64,000 nucleotides of DNA from NCBI RefSeq assembly GCF_028502605.1, contig NC_079236.1:124001-188000 (forward strand), given 5' to 3'. This document shows, piece by piece, positions 35,198 to 46,914 of the stretch; positions within the stretch are counted from its first letter, which is position 1; the number at the start of each line of letters is the position of its first letter. The translations under genes and the position numbers were made by a program. The notes below the pieces were generated by a model. That model ran no database searches and was not told the origin of the DNA. It saw only the letters and a list, made by a program, of their open reading frames with translations. This DNA comes from Trichoderma breve (taxonomy: Eukaryota; Ascomycota; Sordariomycetes; Hypocreales; Hypocreaceae).

Positions 35198-35702
35198 AGA
35201 TGTAATTATTCGAAAATGATGTTTTAATTAATGACAGATTTCAACTTAAGAGAAAATCTTAATTTGAAGAAGAGATAATTGCAGAAAGCAGAGCTCAGCT
35301 GAGTATTTATAAATCAAGACGGAGTCGGGAGGCTGATAGTGCCCGCTATGAGCAATTTCCCCCGGCACTGTGCGTGGACAAGATGAGTGAAACCAAGCAA
35401 GCAGTAGCGTGTAAATTAAATCCACGGGATCCCGTGTACCTATTTGCCGCCCTCTCTTGAGAGATTGAGGTAAACTGGCGTTACGGTAAATAACTTTGTT
35501 GAAAGCTGAGTAGCTAATCTCTTCAGTATTATAAATGAAATGAATCTTCCTGCTTTCTACACTTGGGTTATCAACCTGACCGATTGGTAGTTGCATCGAT
35601 GATTTGCTGATTGATCCGCCGGCTCGTATTCTGCCATAAGCATCGTGTCACATAAGACCGTTTCTATAACCTCCTACCCCAGGGTCGCAACATTGGACCA
35701 GT
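35198..35702. other. Intergenic region
   Basis: Promoter of the small membrane protein gene and the 3' flank of the secreted-protein gene. The open frame at 35246-35596 on the minus strand shows no recognisable content. Confidence 0.45.
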
Positions 35703-36260
35703 CTAGCAATGAGTAGACGACGAGTCCGTCGCATGTTTGCAGAAATCATAACCATCATACCACTGAGCATATCCAACATACTCAATGGAATATCCAGTGA
35801 ACATAGCCCCAGCAATATATCTCCCGCAATGTGCCGTGATTGTTGCCAGCGCTTGGCCGTATTGATCAGGAGAAATGTCAGTCCACACGCCTGGATCTGT
35901 ATAAGGTACGCACACGAAAGCGACGACGTTCCCACGAATGGAGTAGTACGACGTGCCTTCATAGATGTGTGCTCCAGGAAGCTGCGTCTTGAGATCTGCT
36001 ACAGCTGCATCGCAATTGCCGGGGTCCAGATTAAATCCGCAGCCACAGTAAATGTCTTGATCACGAGGTTCAAGAGCCCTTGGTGCTACACTAGCCAGGT
36101 CATGCTTGATCTTTGAAGGACTGGAAATCTTTGTATGGACAGTTGTGCCGTCTTCACCAGTAGAGACTGCATAGACGCCGTCGGGGGTACCAGATGGAAT
36201 AGTAAAGGCTCGCGCTAAAGCGGCAAGACTAAGAGCCGCAGTAATCTTGAAAGAGTACAT
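35703..36260 (-). CDS. Small secreted cysteine-containing protein
   Basis: A single-exon gene for 185 residues with a clear signal peptide (about 1-18, MYSFKI...LARA). A short pro-like segment follows and ends with basic residues around LEPRD near 63-67, a possible Kex2-like site. The mature part has seven cysteines, three of them close together in YCGCGFNLDPGNC. Later ones are spread to the last residue. The C-terminal half is Tyr- and Gly-rich. I do not recognise the family. Such proteins are common among fungal effectors and surface proteins, so an interaction role is possible but unproven. The odd number of cysteines leaves one unpaired unless it forms a dimer. Confidence 0.75.
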   Translation of the reverse strand: MYSFKITAALSLAALARAFTIPSGTPDGVYAVSTGEDGTTVHTKISSPSKIKHDLASVAPRALEPRDQDIYCGCGFNLDPGNCDAAVADLKTQLPGAHIYEGTSYYSIRGNVVAFVCVPYTDPGVWTDISPDQYGQALATITAHCGRYIAGAMFTGYSIEYVGYAQWYDGYDFCKHATDSSSTHC

Positions 36261-37627
36261 TGTAGGATAAGGCGTTAAAGACTTGCTAGTAAAATTCGTT
36301 CCGAAGAATCATCTAGAGATCTTGAGAAATGGAAATCGATATCGGTGGGAATTGTAGCTATTCATGTATGTGCGGAAAGACTCTAATATAGATTTACCCA
36401 TGTATATAGATACCTCACTGACCAAGCTAGAGCACGAAGGAATACCCTACTATTCCCTTCAGTGTAGCAAACGAGCAGTGTACAAAAAATACGCTCCAGC
36501 TTTAATATTAGGTAATGATACGACATTTAATACGACACCCACCGGAGTGCCCTCTCCCATACTTATTTGCTGACATTCTTTGAACACAGCTGACATTCTC
36601 GGTATCGCCATTTAGCCTATTAGAGTTTTTATAATCTTATTGGCTAAGTTATAGTATAAAGGGAAAACCCGCTGCCACCCTGGATGTAGCAAAAGGATTA
36701 CGCTCCAGCGGACGCTCGCACACCCACTTGCCAATATATTGTGACTGCTGACTTGGAGTTCTAGTTTATATAACCCACTCCATGTAATAGTATTCAAAGT
36801 TAGGAAATCGCCCAGCAGGAAGTAGAGGCTCTAGCCAAACACCACTGAGTGCTATTATGTTGAGTAAAGACAGCGATTAAATAAAATCAAGAACATTAAA
36901 ATACAGTGTATTTATTTAGTGGGATAACTAGTATTGTTGACTTATGAAATGAATAAATGAGTCATAGAAACTCTTTCAACCAGTTGCATTATCTAGCAGA
37001 TGCATCGATCTTTCGCTCTGTTAAGCTGGCATGCAGACAAAGCTCCAGATAAATGTTTCTTCTGGCGCTCAACTCGGCAGTTTGAGTGCGAAGATTGACC
37101 ACTGTAAGCACCAACTTGTCGGTTGAATGCTATTCGCGCCCCCAGCGCCCCGTCCCATGCTAGCCTTTTCCTCCAGGCATCGGGAGCCATGCCTCTCATT
37201 GCTATTTTATGATGTCTGGCAAAGGTTGACTATGACTTTACATAAGGAGAAGCAATGCGGAAAATTTAGATACTAATTACGCTTAGTACTATATGAAATG
37301 TGCAAAATTCGACACGGCTCCGTAGTTTAGCAACTGAACTCCGACCGGTTGCTTTACCCGAGAGATCTCGGTCCCGAAGTTGCATCCACAATTGTTTTTC
37401 GGGCCCAGGCTAAAGCTGTGCATCCCGCCAGCAGCTATTTGGCACAATAACGAACGAACTCTGGTCCCGAGAGATTACGAATGGCTTTACTATTAAGCTT
37501 GTTGAAGAATCTATATAAAGGGTGAATCACTTGAAACTTCAAGAAAGATTTTCGTATGTATCTCTTAGCAACGCATTCAAACAGTTTAACATTTGCTTAC
37601 CTAAATCCACCATTACGAGCGTCATCC
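36261..37627. other. AT-rich intergenic region
   Basis: About 1.4 kb between divergent genes. It is AT-rich with several short frames and no family I can name. The right end holds a TATA box for the monooxygenase. Confidence 0.5.
37512..37520 (+). promoter_or_regulatory. TATA box of the flavin monooxygenase gene
   Basis: TATATAAAG lies about 110 bases upstream of the ATG at 37628. Confidence 0.45.
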
Positions 37628-38859
37628 ATGGCTCCTACTATTGCCATTGTCGGTGCCGGGCCTTGTGGCTTGACTCTGGCGCGTCTTTTGGAGTGCAGAG
37701 GCATCGACTATGTCGTTTATGAGCGTGACAAATCCGAAGTCTCCAATCGCAGAGGAGGGAGCCTTGACATTCACACACAGACAGGACAGCTTGCGTTGAA
37801 AGAAGCAGGGCTTTTTGATGAGTTCAAGAAGCATGCTAGATACGAAGATATGTCTTTCACAATTGCCAATCAGCAGGGAGAAAGGGTTTTCCGGAAAAAT
37901 GCTGGCCAAGGGCGCGATGCGCCTGAAATCGATCGCATCTTGCTACGCCAAATTTTGTTAGACTCAATCCCGAAGGAAAAGGTTCGCTGGAATCACGTTC
38001 TTAAGAGCGTCACACTGGAGCAAGACGGGCATCATATTCTTCAATTCACAAACGGATCATCAGCTTCCGGATTCAAGCTTGTGGTTGGTGCAGATGGCGC
38101 ATGGAGCAAAGTGCGACCTTCGGTAAGACGTTGAACCTGTTCCTCCTTCTGACTTCTCACATTAACGGAGCTAACTGCGAGTGACAGATTACACCAGTAA
38201 AGCCACAATATTCGGGTAACCACTATATAGAGTCAAGAATAAATCCCGAAAGCCCTCACTATCCAACCATGGTCTCAAAAATCGGCGCGGGCAGTTTCAT
38301 GTGTTTAGGTTCTTCGAAAGAGATCGTCACCCAACGTCAGGGCAACGGATCGTACAGAATTTATCTTGGAGTTACAGTACCCGAAGATTTTGTTCGAGGT
38401 GGCACCGTCAATCTGGAGGATACAGAATCAACCCGGCGTCTATTTCTTTCTTCGGAATACTTTGGGAATTGGGCAGAAGAGCTAAAAGACCTGATTCGAT
38501 ACTCGGAAGACTTCCGCAGCTGGCCCCTTTACTACATGGATCCAGAGACTCTGAGATGGGACTCTGTTCCTGGTTTAACATTGGTAGGAGATGCTGCTCA
38601 TGTAGCAGTCCCAAATGGTGAAGGGGTCAACTGTGCCATGGCAGATGCGCTCTCTCTGGCCTCAAAAATTGCAACATATGGTACAGATGCCTTGAACCGC
38701 GCCGTTGCGGAATATGAGGAAGATATGTTTCGTCGTGGAGTCGAGCATATAAAGGATGGTCTACAAATGGCGACCCTGATACGGCACAAAGATGGCCCCG
38801 ATGCACTCATATCTTTTTTCAAGACCGCAATGGAAAATGCAGCTCAACGCTCTAGTTAA
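37628..38859 (+). CDS. FAD-dependent monooxygenase (TetX/salicylate-hydroxylase-like)
   Basis: Exons are 37628-38122 and 38188-38859 with a 65-nt intron, giving 388 residues. The FAD Rossmann loop is VGAGPCGLTLARLL near the start. The DG motif region reads VVGADGAWSKVRP and the FAD ribityl motif reads GLTLVGDAAHVAVPNGEGVN. RRGGSLDIHTQTGQLAL is typical of the TetX-like branch of group A flavoprotein monooxygenases. These enzymes hydroxylate aromatic or polyketide rings with NADPH and oxygen. The frame is open upstream, but the ATG at 37628 directly precedes the flavin motif, as expected. Substrate unknown. Confidence 0.9.
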
Positions 38860-40676
38860 ATAAGAGAGAGCTATTAAATGAGGGGGGGTGGTTAGTTCAC
38901 GGAAGGGGTTATAAATAGGGGGTTACATCAACTAATTAGCTTAGCAGTTACATTCTCATCGTTCGACTCTCTTTTAGATAGATATTTAGATAGCTTTTAG
39001 ACTAGAATAATAACAATATCGTTGATAGCTAATTTCACACAACATGCCATTCGATAAATTGTACAATAGATTCAGCCACTTGTTTCAAGATGTTCTATCA
39101 TGTTTCAGCTCAATCTTTTGCTGCCCTCTAGTTCATATCTCTGCATATAATCTCTACTTGTGGCATGTCCACCTGTTAATGCCAGGTTTGTACACTGCGA
39201 TAGAGAAAAGGTATCTTCGCCGTATCTTATAGCATTTTATCTTCTGCGTGAGCTTCCTAAACCAAGAACTTCAGACGCCTTTCTAAGCTCGCATTCTATT
39301 GCCACTATTCATCATTCGTCCATCAGAACTTTTGTCGTCAAACTTAGATGCGGATGTCTTGATTTCAGCTCCAGTGTATACGAACTAAAATGTGGCCAAA
39401 TCAGGGGTTAAAAATGACTAGCTATTGGCACACAAAACTAGTAGATAAAGGAAAATCCAATCAAACTCGCTGAATCGGAAAAAGCCATGATGCAACAGCC
39501 GTGGTGACCTACTAACCTGGCTACTGCTGACTCGTTGCTTTCATTCTGCCTTCGTGCATAATAAGAGCGAGATCATCAGGGGCTGATTTGTGGGCACTTT
39601 TGATGCATAGGATACTTTTTAGTTTATGATAGCAAAATAACATATACTCATGTTCAGTGCGTATAAGCCAATGCTTTAAACGATCATGATACAGCCTTAA
39701 GCTTTTTCGATATTAAAAAATTCTAGCATCGGAGGGTTATCCGCGTAGTACACTGGCCTTTCAGATGCGGTCATCGAACTGTAATTTCCTTTCTTGACGA
39801 TATATCCCAATCACTATTATTCCAACTCCACGTCATGTCAACAAGTTAATTTGTCCTAGACGTAAACCACGTGTTTACCCCATGCATGCGGTATCGGTTC
39901 CCAGCATCTGGTGTTGTGCGGCTAAAAGGGAAAATATTACCAATGTGTTCAAGTGGGTGGTGGATTCTCCATTCTCTTCGGCAATGATGTGCAATATTGC
40001 CGGCGACGTAGTTACCATTGGCTCACTACCTAGAGTTACAACCGTCGGAAGCGTGCGAGGTTTCATTGCTATTGAATCTCATTGTCCTAATAAATCTGGC
40101 ACACATATCTATTGCAATATGTACTGCTGTCATTACAATACAAATATGAGAGCAGCGTACGACTCTTGCGTTAAGAAATAGAGAGGCTCGACTAGTGCCG
40201 AAGACTAGTTCAATACTCCCAAGATTCTTGAAATCGGATACTAAAGACTTGAAGAGAGCCAGCCACACGGCTGAATTGTCCCAAATATAGCCGGGCATTG
40301 CATAATGATTGGCCCGGAATAATTCCCCTAAGCAGTGCCGGTGCTGGAGTTCAATCACTTGACAGTTCATTAACCAGGAACCAGGATCGGTCCTTCACCG
40401 AACCGACACCTGAATGAAGGACCTGGCTCTTTTAGAAGAAAAAAACATCAGCAGTAAATAATATCCATGCTGGTGCTACTGCTTCCCCACGATTTCTCCA
40501 CACGAAATCAATCTACCCCGCGTTTCTTTTATTTAAATGCTACCCCAGATTCCGTAGAGACGAGTGTCGAGCATGCCAAGATACCCAGGATAGGATTCCG
40601 AACCATAGGATTTTCACTCTATATTCTGACATCCCCGTGCTTTTGGTTTAACTACGTCGCCTTAAAGGACGTCAAG
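38860..40676. other. Large intergenic region
   Basis: About 1.8 kb with no supported gene. It has a G-run at 38882-38888, AT-rich low-complexity TAGATAG-type sequence near 38978-39000, and the promoter of the sugar transporter at the right end with a CGG-N7-CCG pair at 40388-40400. Confidence 0.5.
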
Positions 40677-42522
40677 ATGGTGTACCTTAACCTGAGAGGC
40701 AAGAAACTGTTAGCTGGAATAACAATTTCCAGTGGTTTAGGTTTCATTCTGTTCGGTATGGACCTCCACCATGGAAGGGATCTCATCTCAGCGCAGTTCT
40801 TTTTCTTGTCTAACAATTTCTCTTGCTGGTATAGGCTATGATAATGGTGTTATCGGCGGTCTGCTTACTGCTCCCGACTTTGAATCAACATTTAATCTCG
40901 ACTCTACACTTCAGGGAGTGGTTACTTCATTATTCGAGCTAGGATGTTTCTTTGGGTCCCTTGTCACAGCCGTTGCAGGTGGTCGACTGGGCCGTCGGAC
41001 TCTCGCACATCTTGGCACATTATCCATTACCATTGGTGCTCTTCTTCAGGCCTCTAGCTTTTCTGTTGGTCAGTTGATGGTCGGGCGCATCGTCGCTGGT
41101 ATTGGTCTTGGCCTTATATCTAGCAACATAGCTATCTGGCAATCAGAGACTGCTCCAGCAAACGTGCGTGGCACGTTAGTCGCGTGCTCATTGAGTTTCC
41201 TCATTGTCGGCCAACTTTTAGCGAATTTAATCGATTATGGCATGAATAGCTATTCTGGTCCGGTCACATGGCGATTCCCAATTGCCTTCCAGGCGGTTCT
41301 AGCACTTCTCATGAGTGCGCTTCTATTCTTCATGCCTGAATGTAAGCTATCCACCTGCGATATCCTGCTTTATTGTATCATCAACGGGGCTAACGCTAAA
41401 CAATCCGCAGCTCCTCGATACCTTATAATGAAAGATCGCATTGAAGAGACTGTCGAAGTCCTTCAGGCGCTCAAAGATACCAATGATAGGGAGACTGTTG
41501 CCGCTGAGATTGCAGAGATCAAGGAGGCCCTTTTACTAGAACTCAACTCTCAGAAAAGCTGGACGGATCTTTTCAAGAATGACAAGGTCAAATCACGCCG
41601 CCGCGTTATTATTGCTTGCGTTGTCAACTTGATGCAAGACCTGAGTGGAAGTACTCCGATAGCCTATTACACTACTTTCATGTGAGTCGAACGTATCTAC
41701 ATAGACTGAACACGACATGGGCGTCGGCGCATCACCAGCAGCACATCCGCTAACACATTTTAATCTACACAGCTTTCAGAATTCCGTTGGCTTCTCTCGG
41801 CATTTGTCCTTGCTCATGTCCATCTTCCTGCAGCTGTGGTTCCTTTTGGCGTCAACACTTACTTGGTGGCTGATTGAGCGTGTTGGGCGTCGGAGATTAT
41901 TTATGCTCTCAGCTTGCTGTATGGGCATGGTCATGGCAGTTGTTGCAGCGATGCTGGCTGTCAATACCCGTACTTCTGGAATTGTAGCTGTCGTCATGAT
42001 CTTTGCGTATCAGGCATTTTTCACATGGGGATTTATGGGTGGTGTTTGGGTAAGTTATGACAAGATTCTGACATTTTCTCTGATACCTTAACCCCTGCAC
42101 CATGTGGTGGAAATTATGATCAATGCGCTGATATCGGTTCATTTTAGGTCTATGGGCCAGAAATATTACCTCTCGAGTATCGATCCAAAGGAATGGGCCT
42201 TGCCACCGCCACCCTTTGGCTATTTTCTTTCGTGATGGTTGAGATTGTCCCTTCAAGCATATCCAACATCGGATGGAAAACATACATCATATTTGCAGTG
42301 TTCAACTTTTCCTTTATTCCCATCATCTACTTATTCTTCCCAGAGACTAAAGGCCTCAGTCTTGAGTTGGTCGACCTTGCTTTCATGGACGATTCAATGT
42401 CTCCGGTCAAGCGTGCCAAGGAGCTGCACAAGATGATTGCATCTGGCGAAGAATTGACTCTCAGAACTGAGGTGGGTGGAAAGGACGTTGATATCGTGCA
42501 TATAGAGGAAAAGACGGCATAA
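40677..42522 (+). CDS. MFS sugar transporter
   Basis: Exons are 40677-40755, 40835-41341, 41411-41681, 41773-42049 and 42148-42522, giving 502 residues; introns are 79, 69, 91 and 98 nt. Family marks of the sugar porter group are GYDNGVIGG in helix 1 (rebuilt by the first splice), GGRLGRRT, PESPRYL (rebuilt by the second splice), ERVGRRRLF and PETKGLSLE near the end. About 12 membrane spans are expected. It should be a proton symporter for a sugar or a sugar acid at the plasma membrane. It is the first of two such carriers in the 40.7-48.5 kb cluster. Its upstream region has only a CGG-N7-CCG pair, not the N6 palindrome of its neighbours. Confidence 0.92.
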
Positions 42523-43133
42523 ATAGGTAGCCTAGGACGGGCCACTCCAGTCTAAGATACCATATGACACATGGCACTTACCATAAGCTATACATTATTG
42601 TTACAGAACCAATAAACCAAAGATATGATTACCACTTATGGCGAAAGTAGTCAATGAATACGGCAATTCCCATGAATAGAATAAGTCTCCTACTATTGAG
42701 GAAGACTCAGTTCGAGATACGAAGTACAAACTTATACTATAGTAAAATGTTGCACGATTCAGTATACAAAGACTAGCCTCTACACTTACAGTTCTCCAAA
42801 GTTGCCAAAGTTGCCGATTGATCCCCGAAAGCTACCGATTGTTTCATCAGCTATGGAAAGATTCACTCTGGGGTAGTGTTACTTACCCCGTATTCTTTTG
42901 CTTCGTTTGTTCCAGCGGCGCTATAGTTCCTGCGGAGCTATTAGTCTACGCGCCAAACTAGAGAGAAGATGTCAGCTCACGGGAGGAATTCCGACATGAC
43001 ATGGTAACTAGGGCGGCGGCCGCCGTTGCTCCACTTCAGCTACCGTAATAAAAGACATCGCTATGTAATAGCAAGGTAAATGAATATGTTTTGATCTTTT
43101 GAGCTTCCATACTATGCTTACTCGCCTTCGATA
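42523..43133. other. Intergenic region upstream of RraA-like gene
   Basis: Spacer between two genes on the same strand. It contains the zinc-cluster-type palindrome at 43014-43025 and short GTTGCC repeats near 42798-42812. No coding sequence is supported. Confidence 0.55.
43014..43025. promoter_or_regulatory. Candidate Zn2Cys6 binding palindrome upstream of RraA-like gene
   Basis: CGGCGGCCGCCG is a full palindrome of the CGG-N6-CCG type, 109 bases upstream of the ATG at 43134. Its ten outer arm bases equal those of the site at 46695-46706. Binding by the Zn2Cys6 protein encoded nearby is inferred. Confidence 0.5.
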
Positions 43134-44035
43134 ATGCAATCACCATCTGTGACCATGGCACCAGATCCAGCCAATTCTAGACATTTAATCAAGGAGCTAG
43201 AAAAATACACATCGTGTGATGTCTGGCCCCCTTTAAGAGCAAAACATCAGCCACAAACCGCTAACAATGACACTAGGTTGCCGATGCTCTCTCGAAACTT
43301 GGTTATGCCCATGGTGGCTTCCTTAGTGATTTAACAATGTATTCGCCAACTATGCAAAGTGGCAAAACGAAGATAATTGGCGAGGCCTACACTGTACGAT
43401 TTGCAGCTGTTAATCATAGAAACGACCCTCGTCCGCCAAATCATTTTGTAGGTCCTCTGCTGCTCTGTGGTCAACTCAAGGATTGTGCAATTAATACTAA
43501 TAAACCGGTGTTGATAGATAGATACTGTTCCAAAGGATGCCATTCTATTCATATCAGTACCAGCGCATTTAATCAATAGTGTGTATGGCGGATTAATGTC
43601 AATGCGCGCGCAACTTCTGGGAGCAAAGGGTACAATTGTCGACGGTCGCGTCCGCGATTTACAAGAGCATCGTGATCTTGACTACCCGGTAAGCATGGGC
43701 AGTTTTTTATTCTTGTATTGGGAGGCTTCGAGCTAATATTGACTCTGTAGGTTTTTGCACGAGGAATCGGTACAAATGCAGCGGCAGAAGTCTGCTTTCC
43801 CTCTCAGATTAACGTCCCCGTGCGCCTCAACAGTGCTGGACAAGAAGCATGGATTAGACCTGCGGACATTCTCATTGGAGATCTCAATGGTGTTGTCTGT
43901 ATACCAAAGGAAGCTCTGAAGAGTTGCCTCGAGATTTTACCAGATATTGTCAATGCTGATACAAAATGTGCCGAAGATATTCTCAAAGGCCAGTCGTTTG
44001 CGGAGGTTCTTCGAAAGCACAAAGGAAAGCTGTGA
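43134..44035 (+). CDS. RraA-like aldolase/oxaloacetate decarboxylase family protein
   Basis: Exons are 43134-43220, 43277-43447, 43518-43688 and 43751-44035, giving 237 residues; introns are 56, 70 and 62 nt. The fold is that of 4-hydroxy-4-methyl-2-oxoglutarate aldolases, which cleave or decarboxylate short keto-acids with a divalent metal. The key region is intact: GGLMSMRAQLLGAKG (110-124) and DGRVRD with Arg132 and Asp133, the residues that bind substrate and metal, then FARGIGTN. N-terminal KYTSCD and VADALSKLG join across an intron with an unusual GTCTGG donor. A second ATG at 43155 could also start translation. It converges with the Zn2Cys6 gene (66 bases between stops). Confidence 0.87.
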
Positions 44036-44101
44036 AAAGACCCAAGGATTTGAACCGAAATGATGCATGGGTATATAGAGATATAGGTATACAATTACTG
44101 T

Positions 44102-46541
44102 CTAATAAGGGAAAATGGATTCCCAATTCGGTATCAGAGTCTCCCAGCTCGACCAATCTGTAATATCTAATGCCATACTTGGAGTCTGAATGCCTCCATC
44201 GTCGTGTAAGGGTTCGAACGGGAAATTTTCAAGCCCCAAGGTGGTCATGAATTGGTCATTAGACAATGGTGGCGACATAGGTGTAAAATTTAATGGTTGG
44301 CTGTCCTGTGACAACGAATTGGAGAGGGCCTCAGAGTTGAAGGTAGCGGTGCCCTCTGCCATTGTGATGGATTCACCACCATCAAAAGTTTTTGCATGCA
44401 TCGAATTCAGATGCGATGTCTCGGAAGTCCCCAAAGCAGCTGCGCTTTGCACATATCTGAGAGTTACCTGACCTATAGTATTAAAAACGGAGAGCGATCG
44501 CTTTGCGTGTGCCCAACCCAGCTCTGCCATTGTCGATAAGATGGAAGAACATACTCGGATGTTGTTTGGAAGTCTCTGTATCACTTCAGAAGCATCTTTT
44601 CTGCAACAAATTTGGGCACTGTATAACATTGTCAAGCCGCTCAGCAAAGCGCTATGAACGCTAAGCACGCTGTATTGCATCTTTCCGAGGCGCTGGAGAC
44701 TGTCAAATATTTCGATTACTTTAATGGATGAGTCGCTGCAAATGCGCGCAGTTTCCATGGATAGCTTGGGAAACCTTGGGGATGGACGATAGAGTAGCAT
44801 AATGGCAAGGTGATAAGAGACCTCGAGATGGGCAAAGAAAGACGCTTTACCGCTACTCAATGATGAGGTAGCCGCTTTCCATTCATTGAGATCCTTGTAA
44901 GTTCTGTCTCTCCACGCGTGTAGATTTGATGGCCACGGAATTCTGTCCGGGTCCTGCGAAATTCGGTAAAGGTGTAGCTTCATGTCGGTAATTATGATGG
45001 CAAGACGAGAAAGGTGTATTGAGCACGATATTGGCGACCAACTCTTTCTCTCTCTCAAATTAGCACCAAGCTCCGTAGTATCATCATCAAAATCTGATGG
45101 AAGCTTCCGTCGAAACAGTTAGTATGCTACAAACAATATCCAGTCTGAATAGACAATGTGAAATACGTACCGGCACGTCACAGGCTTCATTCCTGATCCC
45201 AAGTGGTCGTCCGAGAGCAGTGCCGACATTCCTATCGAGGCAATAGCAGCTCCAGAAAACCCTCTTTCGTATTTCCTCTTTTAAGATGGCTTCTTTTGGC
45301 AAGCTCTCTTGACGTGGGCCAACATCTCGATGGAGACCCAAGTCAATGCAACTTGCCATCAGTAGATAATTGATGAACCATATATTCGTATCCGACCGTG
45401 GATTGAAGAGTGCATACATTGCTAAAAGAAGATGATTTTGTGTTGTAACCAGAGAAACATTGTATAAAGCTCTGTCGCTATATTGCATTGCCGAGATGTA
45501 GTAATTCCCAGCGTCTGCTGCCATGCCAGATGTTTTGGAAAGGGTAGATGCACCGACGGCAAGCACCAGGAAAATTTGAAACCGAATATTAGCAGCATTC
45601 GCCCCAATCTCGGCCCTAGATTCGTCTTGGCCTTGACTTTTAGGGTTATATACTTCACGAAGGGAAGATAGGAAGGATGCCTTGTGTAGGAAGGGGTACT
45701 GCCACTGGACCTCGTCAAAGAAAGCTTCGGCAAGAATTGCAGCCTCGTGGAACGGGGGGAGAGGTACGGCATGGCATTCTGCCCGATATAATGCTTTGGC
45801 CTCAGCATCTAGCTTATCTGCGTCATGTATTTGCTGGTCCAATCTTAGCCCTGGACTGGCTAGTAGCTTTGCAAAAGAAAATCCACTTGAAGGTCCGAGA
45901 TATTTCGGTTCTGAGGAGCCATTCAATGATACAAGAGCAATTACATGGGTAAGGAGTTCAGTATCTGATTGCGCTTGTCTTGATGGAGCCCACGGAGATG
46001 TTGCTGCTGTCGTCGCCAGCGGACTACATAATCGTTAATGTAATTGGAAGCAAAGACAAGAAATTGTCTACTTACCTTGATAAAGTCGAGTGGCCTCTTC
46101 CGGAATCTCCACGTTCCGGCAGCAGGGTATCTATGGCTGCGCCCTGACACACCTGTGGTGCAGAACTTGAAGAGCCGGCATCTTGGCGAACTGATGCGAC
46201 AGTGGCTAGGTCTATGTCGGGACATCTGTTTGCAATGATGGCTTCCAATGACTTGACTTTTTGTTCCAATGAAACAACGTAGCTAAAAGTTCATCAGTGC
46301 GACAGATCCTGTTTGGGTCATCACAACACATGTAGGGGGCTGCTCACCTCCGAGGAATCTCCTTTTCTCGGTGTGGATCGATACATGGTTCCCCAGCTTT
46401 TTGGCAATTGGTACATGAGGGGAAAGACCCGTCACAGCGGATCTTACGATATCGACATCGTTGACAAGCGGCAAACACTTTCCGATTTCGGCGCCGAAGA
46501 GGTGTATTGTTGGACGACGATTCACGGTCGTTTGCAGACAT
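44102..46541 (-). CDS. Zn2Cys6 fungal transcription factor
   Basis: Exons in transcript order are 46541-46348, 46282-46076, 46023-45171 and 45103-44102, giving 751 residues; introns are 65, 52 and 67 nt. The zinc cluster is complete: Cys26, 29, 36, 43, 46 and 53 with basic residues between (CQRCRYRKIRC). The linker and a short coiled coil (SYVVSLEQKVKSLE, about 65-78) follow. The middle domain starts with a regulatory segment (SSEPKYLGPSSG) and contains the Fungal_trans helix set including CIDLGLHRDVG and RVFWSCYCLDR. The C-tail is acidic and Ser-rich. It should be a DNA-binding regulator in the nucleus. It is divergent from a sugar transporter and convergent with the RraA-like gene, so it probably controls this group. 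Confidence 0.92.
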
Positions 46542-46664
46542 GGAAGCCAAACCACAATAGTGATTGGTTGTATCAGACAATTGATGAGACTAGGGCTGTC
46601 ACGCAGCTACGCTGTACATGTTCGGAAATTAATTGAAGACAAGATTCGAGGGTTCCGTTGACGG

Positions 46665-46675
46665 CGGTAGATCCG
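46665..46675. promoter_or_regulatory. CGG-N5-CCG pair in the divergent promoter
   Basis: CGGTAGATCCG has two everted-type half sites with five bases between. Whether it is bound is unknown; the N6 palindrome 20 bases away is the better candidate. Confidence 0.25.
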
Positions 46676-46694
46676 GTTCCGAAGGTCTTGGATG

Positions 46695-46706
46695 CGGCGA
46701 GCGCCG
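46695..46706. promoter_or_regulatory. Candidate Zn2Cys6 binding palindrome in the divergent promoter
   Basis: CGGCGAGCGCCG is a CGG-N6-CCG site; the palindrome extends one base further each side (GCGGCG and CGCCGC arms). It is 154 bases from the regulator ATG and 209 from the transporter ATG. It matches the site in front of the RraA-like gene except at the two central bases. Confidence 0.5.
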
Positions 46707-46914
46707 CGGGGCTAAAACTATAGAGGCTAGTTGCTCAATAGTGTTGATGTTCTAGGTAATGTAAACGGAGAACGCCGCACCACCGAGAGACTACAGAGTC
46801 CTGCTTATTCGGGTATTCTACAAAAGGCATCTATGAAACCTTCTCGATATCTTTGAGACAACCAATGTGAAGGGAACCTATTACAGAGGTCGAGCATTGA
46901 ATCAAACAACCAAC

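Larger units (their letters stand above)
46542..46914. other. Divergent promoter of regulator and sugar transporter
   Basis: 373 bases between the Zn2Cys6 gene and the second sugar transporter. It contains the palindrome at 46695-46706 and a CGG-N5-CCG pair at 46665-46675. Confidence 0.6.

Noticed and set aside
36364..36573. Short frame in the AT-rich spacer, possibly a mobile-element remnant
   Set aside because: About 70 codons with no transposase motif, no terminal repeats and no target duplication that I could see.
39882..40370. Overlapping open frames on both strands in the 38.9-40.7 kb spacer
   Set aside because: Neither has a recognisable domain, good start context or support from splice sites.
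40388..40400. CGG-N7-CCG pair upstream of the first sugar transporter as a third site of the same regulon
   Set aside because: Spacing is seven rather than six, and the arms beyond CGG do not match the CGGCG-N2-CGCCG form.
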